DNA from: Moorena sp. SIOASIH
Lineage (GTDB): Bacteria > Cyanobacteriota > Cyanobacteriia > Cyanobacteriales > Coleofasciculaceae
DNA length: 64,000 bases
NCBI RefSeq assembly: GCF_010671925.1
Contig: NZ_JAAHIH010000008.1
Location: 186,001 to 250,000, forward strand
Direction of reading: 5' to 3'
Below, one piece after another: positions 55,389 through 64,000 of the stretch (position 1 is its first letter; the number at the start of each line of letters is the position of its first letter). Below the pieces are notes generated by a model. It was given only the letters and a program-made list of their open reading frames with translations. It did not search any database and was not told where the DNA came from. A program made the position numbers and the translations under genes.

Positions 55389-57614
55389 ATGTCTAGATTT
55401 TTCCGGCACATATCCCGAGTTGCCCGCATCCTATCAACTATCCTGCTGACAATCATCAGCCATTTCGGGCAGCCTCGACGGCGCAAGCCTGGGCATAGTA
55501 GGCTTCCTAAGTACCAGCGAACCAAATTTACACTTCCTTGGCGAATCATTGGTCTTGGCTTAGCGTTAGTCTTTTTATCCCTGATGGAATTAACCTTGCC
55601 TTCTCACCATCCTGTTGATGCAGCCAATGCTGCAAGAACCATGCAGCTACCTCTTTCTACCCAAGGATCACAACTACTTGATTCCCTAGGTCGCCCGATA
55701 TTACTCAGAGGGGTGAACTGGTTTGGGATTGAGACAGAGTTGCATGCTCCTCATGGGTTGTGGAAACGAGACTACAAGGATATGTTGGCGCAGATCAAAA
55801 GCTTGGGCTACAACATGATTCGGCTGCCGTTTTCTATCCAATCCCTAAGAGCCTCAGAGGTCAGTGGCATTGATTTCAACATCGGTAGCAATCGGGAGCT
55901 TTACGGTAAATCGCCCTTGGAGGTCATGGATGCCATTATCAAGGAAGCCCAGCAGCAAGGCATATTAATTTTGTTGGACTGTCACCGACTCAATGACCAA
56001 CGTATTCCTCCATTATGGTATGGGGATGGGTTTACGGAAACTGATTGGATAGAAACCTGGAAAATGCTGGCCAATCGTTACCGCAATCAGCCTAATGTGA
56101 TTGGTGCAGACCTGAAAAATGAACCCCATGGTCCAGCCAGCTGGGGGACAAACGATCTCGCCACTGACTGGCGACTGGCAGCACAGAGGGCTGGTAATGC
56201 CATTCTTGCGGTCAACCGCAATTGGCTGATAGTTGTTGAAGGTGTGGAAAAGAATGTTCCAGGTCAACGACTAGCGACCCATTGGAATGGGGGTAATCTG
56301 GAAGGGGTTAGGGAATATCCAGTACGTTTGTCTAATCCCAATAAGCTGGTCTATTCCCCCCATGAATATGGCCCTGGAGTCTTCAATCACCGTTGGTTTT
56401 CAGAACCTAGTTTTCCTAACAATTTGGAATACCGCTGGGAAATTGCTTGGAACTATATCGCTAGAGAAGGCATTGCGCCGATTTTGATCGGAGAATTCGG
56501 TGGTAAAGAAGTAGACCCTAACTCAACAGAGGGAGTTTGGAAGCGGCGGCTGGTAGATTACATTAATCGAAACAATCTAAGTTTTGCCTACTGGAGTTGG
56601 AATCCCAATAGTGGGGATACTGGCGGGATCCTGCAAGATGATTGGCAGAGTGTGGAGGCTCCTAAGCAACAACTGCTTCAGGGACTGCTAATTGCCAACA
56701 ATTTCGCCCCGAACGTGGGAGTTGCTCCGATTATCCCCTCAATTTCCATACCGCGACCAAGTTTCCCACCAGGCATAACCAAACCAATCCCCACGCCATT
56801 GCCGAATTCCCAACCCAGCTCAATCGGGCAAATACCTAGACCAAAACCAAGTAGGCAGCCATCCAGAAGCGTGGCACCACTACCTCCACCCCTATCCAAT
56901 CCCACACCCAGGAGCGTGGCACCACTACCTCCACCCCTCTCTAATCCTACACCCAGGAGCGTGGCACCACTACCCCCACCTAACCTGCGTACCAACCCTG
57001 GTGTAATCCCACCTTTACCAGCACCCTTACCGGCACAGTCACCTGCACCATCACCAACTGTCACACCAAGGCCAGTTACACCCCTACCCCTACCGTCACC
57101 CCTTGCCAATCCAGATTTAAAGGAGCCACTACCTTTACCATCCCCCAGTGCCACACCCAGGGGCATAGCACCCTTACCTTCACCGCCACCCGATACCAAC
57201 CAAGCTTTAAGGGAGCCAATACCAACACCGGAACCTAGCCCTAATCTCCCTAACCCTAATCTCTCTACAAGGTCACAGACTCGAAACCGTGTCCCTTTAA
57301 AAGTGGTACCTAACCTGCATTCAGATTGGCAAGAAGGATTTTGCATCGGCATACAGGTTATCAATGAGAGCAGTAATAAGGTTGAAGACTGGGAATTAAC
57401 ATTCCAAATGAATCAAGCTGCGATTAACAATAGTTGGAATGGTAATTTCCAACCCCGTAACAGGGAAAACTCTAAATCCTCTAAAGACTATGTGGTCACC
57501 CCCCTGGATTGGGGACGATTGATCGAACCTGGTCAAAGTCGTCATTTGGGATTCTGTGCCAACAAGCTAGGGTCTGACTACAAACCCAAGCAAATCTTGG
57601 CATCAGGGCGATAA
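55389..57614 (+). CDS. Secreted GH5 endoglucanase with C-terminal CBM2 module
   Basis: 741 residues. A membrane/signal segment (WRIIGLGLALVFLSLMELTL, about 51-70) precedes a GH5 barrel (about 80-440). The acid/base is E245 in DLKNEPHGP and the nucleophile is E369 in LIGEFGGKE, with RGVNWFGIET, HEYGP and YWSWNPNSGDTGGI also present. A long Pro/Ser/Thr linker (about 460-640) contains three copies of SVAPLPPPLSNPTPR or a close variant. The end (about 645-741, DWQEGFCIGIQVIN, WNGNFQPRN, PGQSRHLGFC) is a cellulose-binding CBM2 fold with its two Cys. It cuts beta-1,4-glucan outside the cell. It faces the cellulose synthase genes and may trim their product. Confidence 0.92.
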   Translation: MSRFFRHISRVARILSTILLTIISHFGQPRRRKPGHSRLPKYQRTKFTLPWRIIGLGLALVFLSLMELTLPSHHPVDAANAARTMQLPLSTQGSQLLDSLGRPILLRGVNWFGIETELHAPHGLWKRDYKDMLAQIKSLGYNMIRLPFSIQSLRASEVSGIDFNIGSNRELYGKSPLEVMDAIIKEAQQQGILILLDCHRLNDQRIPPLWYGDGFTETDWIETWKMLANRYRNQPNVIGADLKNEPHGPASWGTNDLATDWRLAAQRAGNAILAVNRNWLIVVEGVEKNVPGQRLATHWNGGNLEGVREYPVRLSNPNKLVYSPHEYGPGVFNHRWFSEPSFPNNLEYRWEIAWNYIAREGIAPILIGEFGGKEVDPNSTEGVWKRRLVDYINRNNLSFAYWSWNPNSGDTGGILQDDWQSVEAPKQQLLQGLLIANNFAPNVGVAPIIPSISIPRPSFPPGITKPIPTPLPNSQPSSIGQIPRPKPSRQPSRSVAPLPPPLSNPTPRSVAPLPPPLSNPTPRSVAPLPPPNLRTNPGVIPPLPAPLPAQSPAPSPTVTPRPVTPLPLPSPLANPDLKEPLPLPSPSATPRGIAPLPSPPPDTNQALREPIPTPEPSPNLPNPNLSTRSQTRNRVPLKVVPNLHSDWQEGFCIGIQVINESSNKVEDWELTFQMNQAAINNSWNGNFQPRNRENSKSSKDYVVTPLDWGRLIEPGQSRHLGFCANKLGSDYKPKQILASGR

Positions 57615-57638
57615 AGGTTGTTGTTACCCCATGAGCTT

Positions 57639-57825
57639 TCAACCTTGGCCAAAAGGCCACGCTACGCGAACAACCTGATTCAACCTTGGCCAAAAGGCCA
57701 CGCTACGCGAACAACCTGATTCAACCTTCAAACCCATTAAACCTTGGCCAAAAGGCCACGCTACGCGAACAACCTGATTAAACCTTGGCCAAAAGGCCAC
57801 GCTACGCGAACAACCTTCAACCTTG
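57639..57825. repeat. Four copies of a 41-nt palindromic unit
   Basis: Each copy reads CCTTGGCCAAAAGGCC then ACGCTACGCGAACAACC; three are spaced by TGATT. They lie between the convergent cellulase and bcsA genes, where they could act as a bidirectional terminator. The same core sits inside tnpB (50729) and elsewhere. Confidence 0.88.
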
Positions 57826-57827
57826 AA

Positions 57828-60422
57828 CTAAAGTACCTTCAAAAGCTGTTTAATTTTGGTCTCCTGTTTCTGCTTTAATTGGTCTGGGAACTTCAACTCA
57901 ATAGCAACTTGATCGGATAAATCTTCGACATCCACAATTTGAGCCAACAATCGCTGTGGTAACTGGTTAGTGGATTCCTGACTCAATAGCAAGCCAACGA
58001 AGGGTTCGTCGTTCCCCATTCTCCGTAAATCTTCTGGTGTCAGCAATGGACTAGTTTGCTCCGTGGTGTCAGAATAGGCAGTGCTGCGGTCTAATTCAAC
58101 CCGTAAACTCATGACTCCCATTTCAGTTGCCCTGCCACTGTAAAACTTACCTTCCCAATAAAGCTGAGCAGTAGCCCTAATCTGTTTACGCACCTTAGTA
58201 GTGGTTTGGGTATTCAACTCTCGGAAGGAACGGAACAGACCAGTGGCTAGGAAACCTAAGGAGCCCATGGGTCGGTCTGTGATCGCACGCTTCTGGGAAT
58301 ACCACTCCCTGACATCGGAATAAATTACTAAGACTAAATCATCTAGCTGAGCTTGAGTGGGGTTGATAAAATTAATCGCAAGGTGAACTTGATGGTCACT
58401 AATCGGTGTCTTGCGGATAATTTGTCCAGGAACAAAGGCTCGTCTGCCGTAATCTCCGACAATTTCTAGGTCTACTTGATCAGGTAGGTTCGGCCAGCTA
58501 TCTAAAGCAATTAAAACTCCGCTTTCTGATATATTAACCGTTTCCCCTGGCCAACTCTGGTCAGTGGTGTGAATTGTCACCGGAAGGCGTCGTAGCAGGC
58601 GGTGTTTGGGGCGTTGTTGGGGTTGTTCAAAGGCAACCAACAAACCTGCTATCAGCAGAACCGAGTTAAAGACGCACCACATGGCGTTAACCAAGACCGC
58701 CTCTGTATCTTCTGGACGGAGCAGCAGCCAAAACGGAACAGCTAGTAAGGCAACAATAACTAGAGCTGTCACTACCAAAAGGCCCTGTACTGACTGCCAA
58801 TCAAAACTCCGCTTACTAATCGATACCCCCTTGTCAGTTACATTAAATGAACCTAGCTTGGGGTTAATCACCGCCATCAGAGTGACATACCCTGTCTGGA
58901 ATGACATCACAAATTCAAACACCTCGTTCCAGAAGGAAAACCGAACCTGTTTGTAGGTGATATAGTTAGCATTGAGACTAATCAGTAGATGGGGGAAGGC
59001 ATAAAATAAGGTTTCTATCCCCAAACCCTGAATCGGATTGATGCCAAACAATAGGAACAGAGTGGGAGTTACAGCGTAAATCAGGCGGGGAAAGCCATAG
59101 AAGAAGTGGGAGGTGGCTGAAAAATAGCAAATCCGCTGGCCTAAGGTCAGATGTTTTGCCTTCCAGTTCAACAAGGGAAATTCTAGCCGTAAAATCTGAG
59201 CCATTCCCCTTGCCCAACGCACTTGCTGACCCACATAGGAGGCAAAGGTTTCAGGGGCTAAGCCAGCAACCATAATCTGGTCATAGTACACTGACTCATA
59301 ACCTAGTGAATGGAGCCGGAAGGCCGTGTGACAATCTTCTGTAACGGTTTCAACCGCAATTCCCCCAATCTCCAGCGCATGGGTTTTGCGAATTACCGCT
59401 GCTGAGCCACAGAAAAATGAAGCATTCCAGAAGTCATTGCCCTTTTGCAGTACTTTATAAAAGAGTTCATTCATCACTGGAATCTCACCCTTAGTCTGCA
59501 GATTTCGCTCAAAGGGGTCGGGGTTAAAGAACCAGTGGGGCGTTTGCACAAAGGATACCTTTGGGTTGTAGAAAAACCCGACTGTACGGATCAGAAATTC
59601 TCGCGCTGGGATGTGATCGCAGTCCAGAATCAATACCAGATCGCCCTTGGTAGTCTTAAACGCTGTGTTGATATTACCTGCCTTGGCATGATCATTGTTA
59701 GGTCGAATCAGCATTTTACAGCCGATTTCTTCGCACATCTGCTTCAACTTTTTGCGACGCTCTGGATACTTTCTGCCATCATCTAAGACATAGACTTGTT
59801 TTTTATCCTCCGGATAGTCCATAGCCAGAGCGGCTAGTGCTGTCTTGCGGACAATGTCCACAGGTTCGTTGTAGGTTGGAATGTAAACATCAACACTGAA
59901 CCATTGGTCTTGAGGATAGTTAGCCAGATCAACAGTTTCTCGGTCTTTGATTTTTAGGGTTTGAAAATAAGCTAGCACTAGGGTTAGAATTGCATACAAT
60001 TCCGCCCCCAACAACAGCACACAGAAAAACCCGTTGATCCAAGTATCAAAATTTAGGGTATAGGCAAAGCGATAGTATAAGTAGCGCATGGTTGTCACCA
60101 GGCTCAGCCATACTAAAAACAGATGAAAATACTCATTAACTGTTTTGTCAGATTGTTTGGCTTCAGTGCGCACTACCACTTGACCAACCAAGATGAGTGC
60201 GATCGCTACAACCCCCTGTTGCCTGACTGTCAGGGGTGTAGTAATCAGGGGTATGGATAGCAACACCAGCAGCAAAACCAGCCACCACAAGTGATTGGAC
60301 CCTAGCCGTGCTAGGACTCGGTCAAAAAACCGAGGCAGGCGATCAACGAGTAATGTAATTACAGGGGATCGACGAGGGCGATTTTGCCTAGATCGCGATT
60401 GTTTAAATAAGGAAAAAGACAT
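57828..60422 (-). CDS. bcsA: Cellulose synthase catalytic subunit with PilZ domain
   Basis: 864 residues. Membrane helices (about 45-65, 70-88, 105-125, 130-150) precede the GT2 domain: D214-D215 (LDDGRK), D267-x-D269 (ILDCDH), D363 (TEDCH), the FFCGS acceptor segment, and Q399-x-x-R402-W403. More helices follow (about 425-610). The PilZ domain (about 615-720) has RLLRR and NISESG, the full c-di-GMP-binding pattern. It polymerises UDP-glucose and pushes the chain through the inner membrane. The order on this strand is GH8, bcsB, bcsA. Confidence 0.95.
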   Translation of the reverse strand: MSFSLFKQSRSRQNRPRRSPVITLLVDRLPRFFDRVLARLGSNHLWWLVLLLVLLSIPLITTPLTVRQQGVVAIALILVGQVVVRTEAKQSDKTVNEYFHLFLVWLSLVTTMRYLYYRFAYTLNFDTWINGFFCVLLLGAELYAILTLVLAYFQTLKIKDRETVDLANYPQDQWFSVDVYIPTYNEPVDIVRKTALAALAMDYPEDKKQVYVLDDGRKYPERRKKLKQMCEEIGCKMLIRPNNDHAKAGNINTAFKTTKGDLVLILDCDHIPAREFLIRTVGFFYNPKVSFVQTPHWFFNPDPFERNLQTKGEIPVMNELFYKVLQKGNDFWNASFFCGSAAVIRKTHALEIGGIAVETVTEDCHTAFRLHSLGYESVYYDQIMVAGLAPETFASYVGQQVRWARGMAQILRLEFPLLNWKAKHLTLGQRICYFSATSHFFYGFPRLIYAVTPTLFLLFGINPIQGLGIETLFYAFPHLLISLNANYITYKQVRFSFWNEVFEFVMSFQTGYVTLMAVINPKLGSFNVTDKGVSISKRSFDWQSVQGLLVVTALVIVALLAVPFWLLLRPEDTEAVLVNAMWCVFNSVLLIAGLLVAFEQPQQRPKHRLLRRLPVTIHTTDQSWPGETVNISESGVLIALDSWPNLPDQVDLEIVGDYGRRAFVPGQIIRKTPISDHQVHLAINFINPTQAQLDDLVLVIYSDVREWYSQKRAITDRPMGSLGFLATGLFRSFRELNTQTTTKVRKQIRATAQLYWEGKFYSGRATEMGVMSLRVELDRSTAYSDTTEQTSPLLTPEDLRRMGNDEPFVGLLLSQESTNQLPQRLLAQIVDVEDLSDQVAIELKFPDQLKQKQETKIKQLLKVL

Positions 60423-60735
60423 AGCAATTTATAGCATTTTGATTTGAGATGTGAAACTAATATTGATTAACAAAGGGAACAGGGAACAGGGAACAGGGAA
60501 CAGAGAACAGGGAACAGGGAACATTACTAAAGATATCGCAGTATTTTTTTTTTGTTATTTATAAATCAGCATTTGGTTTTATGATCTATTTTTAAATGCT
60601 ATATAGTTTCTATAGCGATTATTGATTACTAATTAGTGATTAGTCAGTCAGTGAAATTTTAATCTCATCTAATCTAATAGACAAACAAAACTAAAGACTA
60701 ATCAAGACTAAATACTAATCAATAATCACTAATTA
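60423..60735. repeat. bcsB-bcsA spacer with heptamers
   Basis: GGGAACA heptamers at 60475-60523 and imperfect ACTAATTA repeats. No gene is seen. The gap is about 310 bp inside an otherwise operon-like order. Confidence 0.6.
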
Positions 60736-63348
60736 CTAATGACTTTTTTGATCTGTGACACGCTTGAGGTACAACTGGCTAATGCCATAAAGCAGGAAGG
60801 TTACGCCTAGAATACCTAAAGCTAGGAACCACCAGTTTCGTTGGAGGAAGAACGATGCTTTACTAAGGGCAGAGGTTTTTTCAATGCGCTTTTTAGAACG
60901 GGCTAGTTCTAAGAACTGTAGCTTATAGGCATCGGGGTCATAACCAGCAGGGTCTTGGAGATAACTACTAACTAAAACCGTATCCTTCTGCAACTGGTAG
61001 AACCAAGAATCTTTAGTGAGAATCTGCCGCACTCGGTCTAAGCCATTTTCCGTTTGACCACTCAAAGCCAAAAGTACCCGCTGATTGTTATAGGGAGACA
61101 TGATTTCTTTAATTACCCCTTCACTATCCGGTAGAGTCTGGACACTAGCTTCACCCCACTGACGTCCTAGAGCATTACTCAAACGCAAACCTTTTGACTC
61201 AAATACCTCTGGAAACGGAAATTCATCCCTGGTGCCAATTCCGACTAGATTGCGCTTCCTCCTGATCTGATCAGGCAATTGTTCAATGGTGTAAACATCC
61301 AGCTGTACTGAATCTGCCTTACTCAGACGTCCTAAACGCTCACTGATAGAGAGGAGGGTGAGCAGATCGGTATCAGATGGTGTTTCTGACAACACGATCG
61401 CTGTATTGGACAAATCTTGAGGAGCTGCAAATGGGTAACCTGCTTGCAACAGTTCTAGATTAGGTAGTTGAACTGACGTCTCCCGATTAACTTTGAAGTT
61501 GGTCTCAGCATGAACCGTACCGGTTAGTTGTTGATCGGTGATTTTTCCACACTCCTCTGGTTCCCTGGGGTTAAGCCGGAAAGCGACTTTGATTTTAGAG
61601 GTGGGTTTAATCAGATTGGCAGGAAGATCCACTTTGAGGGTTTCTCGCTGTGAGCCATCCCTCTTGCTCAAGCGTTTACCACCAATTAGTACATCATCTA
61701 GTAAGACTTCTACCGCAGAAGTTCTAGGATTGACCTGGGGACCATAGCTGTAAACTAAATTCATGGAACTGCCCCGTTTAAACCGATCATCCGGTAAGGC
61801 ACGAAAATCAAACTCTACCGGTGGTGCTGAAGTCCCTCGCACCGTGACGTCTTTAAAGGGTTTACCATTGGGTTGAGTAGCAATGTCTTCGAGAGTAAAG
61901 GAATTTTCTTCTGGCAAATAACCAGGCCAATTTCGAGAGGATGGTATTGGTACATCCCGAACCTGATCCACGAAAATTAATTGACCTGTGCCAAGTTTAC
62001 TGGTATCTGGCTGTACTAAAAACTGGGCAGCCTTTTTCACGCCATCTGGTCCATTGCCAGTCACCACCAAGACCGGGTTACTGCCATCATTGACGGTGGT
62101 AAGTGCCAGCACACCGACATCATCGGGTAAGGGAATCTGATTCCCATCTAAAATCTGATTCCCGGAAAAGGTAAAGGGCAGTGCTAAAGATTTCAACACC
62201 GGTTGATCTCCAGGAGTCCCAATCACAACTAAACTATCGCCCCACTCTAATTCGTCGATAGTCTCTACCAAACGGGTGGTAATGGGACGGAAGTCAGCCA
62301 ACCTGCCTAGGGAAGCCTGTAAACGAGGCGCAGCAGTCAACCAAGATTCTAAGGAATCCACGGATCGGGTCTGGACATTCCCCTTCGGCAACATATAAGC
62401 CATGCGATTGGCATCTAAGCTGAGTTGATCAAAGAAAGGATAAGGATAGCGACTGAAGTTTAGGGGGATAGGTTCAACTTGGTATTGGAAGATTAATTTT
62501 GAATCCGGCAAAACCTCAGTCCACAACGTGGCATCCCCTCCATCCGTACAGCCAGTGGTGTTGTGCTGCTGGGCTACTAGGGAAAGTTCATTGTAGTCCT
62601 GGATCAGGGTCGTTGGGATAGCAAACATGACGTTAGCCACCTGAGACTGCTTGCGGTTGAGAGGGACGCTTGCCACACTGGTGCCATTAATCCGCAAGGT
62701 CAGGTTAGAGCGATTTGCAATCAGGGCTGGTGAATGCTGGAAACGGATTAAGGCTTTGGCGGTTTTTACCTTCCAACCCCGAGGACGGGTAAAGCCCAGT
62801 CTTGCTTCCGAATAAACCCCCCGCATACGGAGGCGATTGCCTACAATCGGAGAACGGTTAAATTGCAAGATGTACTCACTTAATGGGATATTCGGCGTAG
62901 AAGCAATCGGATTTGGGGTAGATTGGGGCTGTGAACGAGGTCGGGACTGGGAGCGTGATTGGGTCCGCCGTGGTTGAGGTCGGGCAGCTGGTCGAGGTCG
63001 GGCGGGAGCAACCCTGGCTGGGGCTCGATTAGAGCGTCTTCGTGGTGGCGCTGCCGGAGCAGCTTTTGGTCGAGGTCGCGCAGCTGGCCGAGGCCGAGGT
63101 CGCGGTTTAGGTTTGTAGACTGGAGCCTTAGTGGGGGTTTTGGGTAAGGTGTATTTCTGGATGAACTGGTCTTCCTGTTTTCTGAGGTTACCGTCCCCTT
63201 GAGCTCTGGTTAGGGTAGTACCGATGCCGAGGGTTAAGACCATGCTTGCACATAGCAGCAACAAGGATAATCTAGGACCATAGAGAGCACGTCGTTGATG
63301 ATTAGTCGTAGGATTTTGGGGTTGGGAGCGGCGAAACAAGAATTTCAT
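60736..63348 (-). CDS. bcsB: Cellulose synthase regulatory/periplasmic subunit BcsB
   Basis: 870 residues. A signal segment (LSLLLLCASMVLTLGIGTTL, about 28-47) is followed by a Pro/Arg/Ala-rich linker (about 75-150), the BcsB body (about 155-825, with RLRMRGVYSEARLGFTRPRG, LTLRINGTSVASVPL, and the PVLVVTGNGPDGVKKAAQFL segment) and one C-terminal membrane helix (WWFLALGILGVTFLLYGISQ, about 840-859). It receives the glucan chain in the periplasm and activates BcsA. The basic linker is longer than in enteric BcsB. The start ATG complement is at 63346-63348. Confidence 0.9.
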   Translation of the reverse strand: MKFLFRRSQPQNPTTNHQRRALYGPRLSLLLLCASMVLTLGIGTTLTRAQGDGNLRKQEDQFIQKYTLPKTPTKAPVYKPKPRPRPRPAARPRPKAAPAAPPRRRSNRAPARVAPARPRPAARPQPRRTQSRSQSRPRSQPQSTPNPIASTPNIPLSEYILQFNRSPIVGNRLRMRGVYSEARLGFTRPRGWKVKTAKALIRFQHSPALIANRSNLTLRINGTSVASVPLNRKQSQVANVMFAIPTTLIQDYNELSLVAQQHNTTGCTDGGDATLWTEVLPDSKLIFQYQVEPIPLNFSRYPYPFFDQLSLDANRMAYMLPKGNVQTRSVDSLESWLTAAPRLQASLGRLADFRPITTRLVETIDELEWGDSLVVIGTPGDQPVLKSLALPFTFSGNQILDGNQIPLPDDVGVLALTTVNDGSNPVLVVTGNGPDGVKKAAQFLVQPDTSKLGTGQLIFVDQVRDVPIPSSRNWPGYLPEENSFTLEDIATQPNGKPFKDVTVRGTSAPPVEFDFRALPDDRFKRGSSMNLVYSYGPQVNPRTSAVEVLLDDVLIGGKRLSKRDGSQRETLKVDLPANLIKPTSKIKVAFRLNPREPEECGKITDQQLTGTVHAETNFKVNRETSVQLPNLELLQAGYPFAAPQDLSNTAIVLSETPSDTDLLTLLSISERLGRLSKADSVQLDVYTIEQLPDQIRRKRNLVGIGTRDEFPFPEVFESKGLRLSNALGRQWGEASVQTLPDSEGVIKEIMSPYNNQRVLLALSGQTENGLDRVRQILTKDSWFYQLQKDTVLVSSYLQDPAGYDPDAYKLQFLELARSKKRIEKTSALSKASFFLQRNWWFLALGILGVTFLLYGISQLYLKRVTDQKSH

Positions 63349-63537
63349 AATTGTAACTATAGAGAATACTAGGAGAATAGTAAGATAACCATTAATTTAT
63401 CAAGATAAGTTGTATTGTTTAGGCTTAACTTTAACGATTGAGACCATTTTTGTCACCTGTATCACCTGATTGATTGGTATAGATTGATCGGTATAGTTAT
63501 CGGTATAGTTACTGGTATGTTTCCACTATTCCCGTCA

Positions 63538-64000
63538 CTAACTCGGATTTAACAGGTTGCGGTCGATGGCTGTGGTAGGCAATAACCCTAACCAAGCTAA
63601 GTTTTGGGTATAATAGGCCGATTGATCATCCCAAATCCCTTCCTGATATTGTGGTATTAGTTTCTGCTCTATCAATTCCCTAGCCATGGCTGGCTCAATT
63701 AAACGTAGGGCAGAATAAAGCATGGCATATTGGGAAGTGGCTTCGTAAGTCACCGTTGGTTTTCCCTGGATATCAATCCTGGCGGGCAGCCTTGAGGAAG
63801 AACGCCACAGGGATTGCAAATGCTGGGTGGCAGTACCGAGATAAGAAAATGCTTCTGGGGTATTGAACCAAGCTGCATCCCAAGCAACCCTCCACCAGAC
63901 TCGGTAGGCATCAAAGCTATAAGAACTTTTGAGTGGACTGTCTGGTGGCAATGGCTGGAATTTACCAGTTTCGGTGTCAAGGGCTACCCAATCGCTGGGT
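63538..64000 (-). CDS. GH8 glycosyl hydrolase (BcsZ-like), truncated at the window edge
   Basis: 154 codons are visible, running in frame off the right edge; the apparent start at 63951 is only an internal TTG. The visible C-terminal part has SDWVALDTETGKFQ, SYSFDAYRVWWRVAWDAAW (the conserved GH8 YSYDA-x-R segment) and IWDDQSAYYTQNLAWLGL. BcsZ-type GH8 endoglucanases belong to bacterial cellulose operons and trim disordered chains during export. The N-terminal catalytic Glu is outside the window. Confidence 0.85.
   Translation of the reverse strand, partial: PSDWVALDTETGKFQPLPPDSPLKSSYSFDAYRVWWRVAWDAAWFNTPEAFSYLGTATQHLQSLWRSSSRLPARIDIQGKPTVTYEATSQYAMLYSALRLIEPAMARELIEQKLIPQYQEGIWDDQSAYYTQNLAWLGLLPTTAIDRNLLNPS

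Noticed and set aside
57639..57825. Possible CRISPR-like array of four palindromic repeats
   Set aside because: The interrepeat DNA is itself repeated (TGATT or similar), not unique spacer-length sequence, and the core occurs singly elsewhere.

Overview
The window looks like a large-genome filamentous cyanobacterium, most likely Moorena/Moorea-like. This is inferred from the cellulose synthase genes, the PEP-CTERM and two-partner-secretion proteins, GCGATCGC (HIP1) sites, and the very dense intergenic heptanucleotide repeats, a cyanobacterial trait. No rRNA, tRNA or CRISPR array was recognised.

Layout. 1-8 kb: a truncated FAD oxidoreductase, xseB, a duplicated-domain protein, a NurA-domain nuclease, a PEP-CTERM metalloprotease, and a small-protein/HNH pair. 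8.7-12.8 kb: a two-partner-secretion exoprotein with eleven to twelve 64-residue repeats. 14.1-43.8 kb: a RiPP (lanthipeptide-type) locus. 45-55 kb: a membrane protein with a probable N-terminal frameshift, a haem-sensor adenylate/guanylate cyclase, a HAD hydrolase, a broken IS605-type tnpB and small unknown genes. 55.4-64 kb: a GH5-CBM2 cellulase facing a cellulose synthesis operon (GH8, bcsB, bcsA).

The RiPP locus is the main discovery. It has an APH-fold kinase and a HopA1-family protein, the pair that dehydrates Ser/Thr in class V lanthipeptides and thioamitides. It also has two near-identical class II LanM synthetases with a ProcM-like Cys-Cys-Cys zinc site, and two haem-oxygenase-like diiron-fold proteins, one of which lacks the metal ligands. 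At least nine precursor peptides share one leader but have unrelated cores, and two orphan or decayed precursor cassettes are present. The export side is on the opposite strand: HTH protein, C39-peptidase ABC exporter, HlyD adaptor and PpiC-type isomerase. The likely flow is: precursor made; leader bound by LanM (and perhaps by the kinase/HopA1 pair); Ser/Thr dehydrated and rings closed; leader cut after Gly-Gly and the product exported.

The locus is being rebuilt by duplication. The LanM module is duplicated, ppiC and the HopA1 gene exist as fragments, and most precursors sit behind a conserved cassette of about 320 bp (hairpin terminator plus a twice-repeated 19-nt motif). A roughly 90 bp MITE with TA target duplications has inserted in several places, and filled and empty sites can be compared inside the window.
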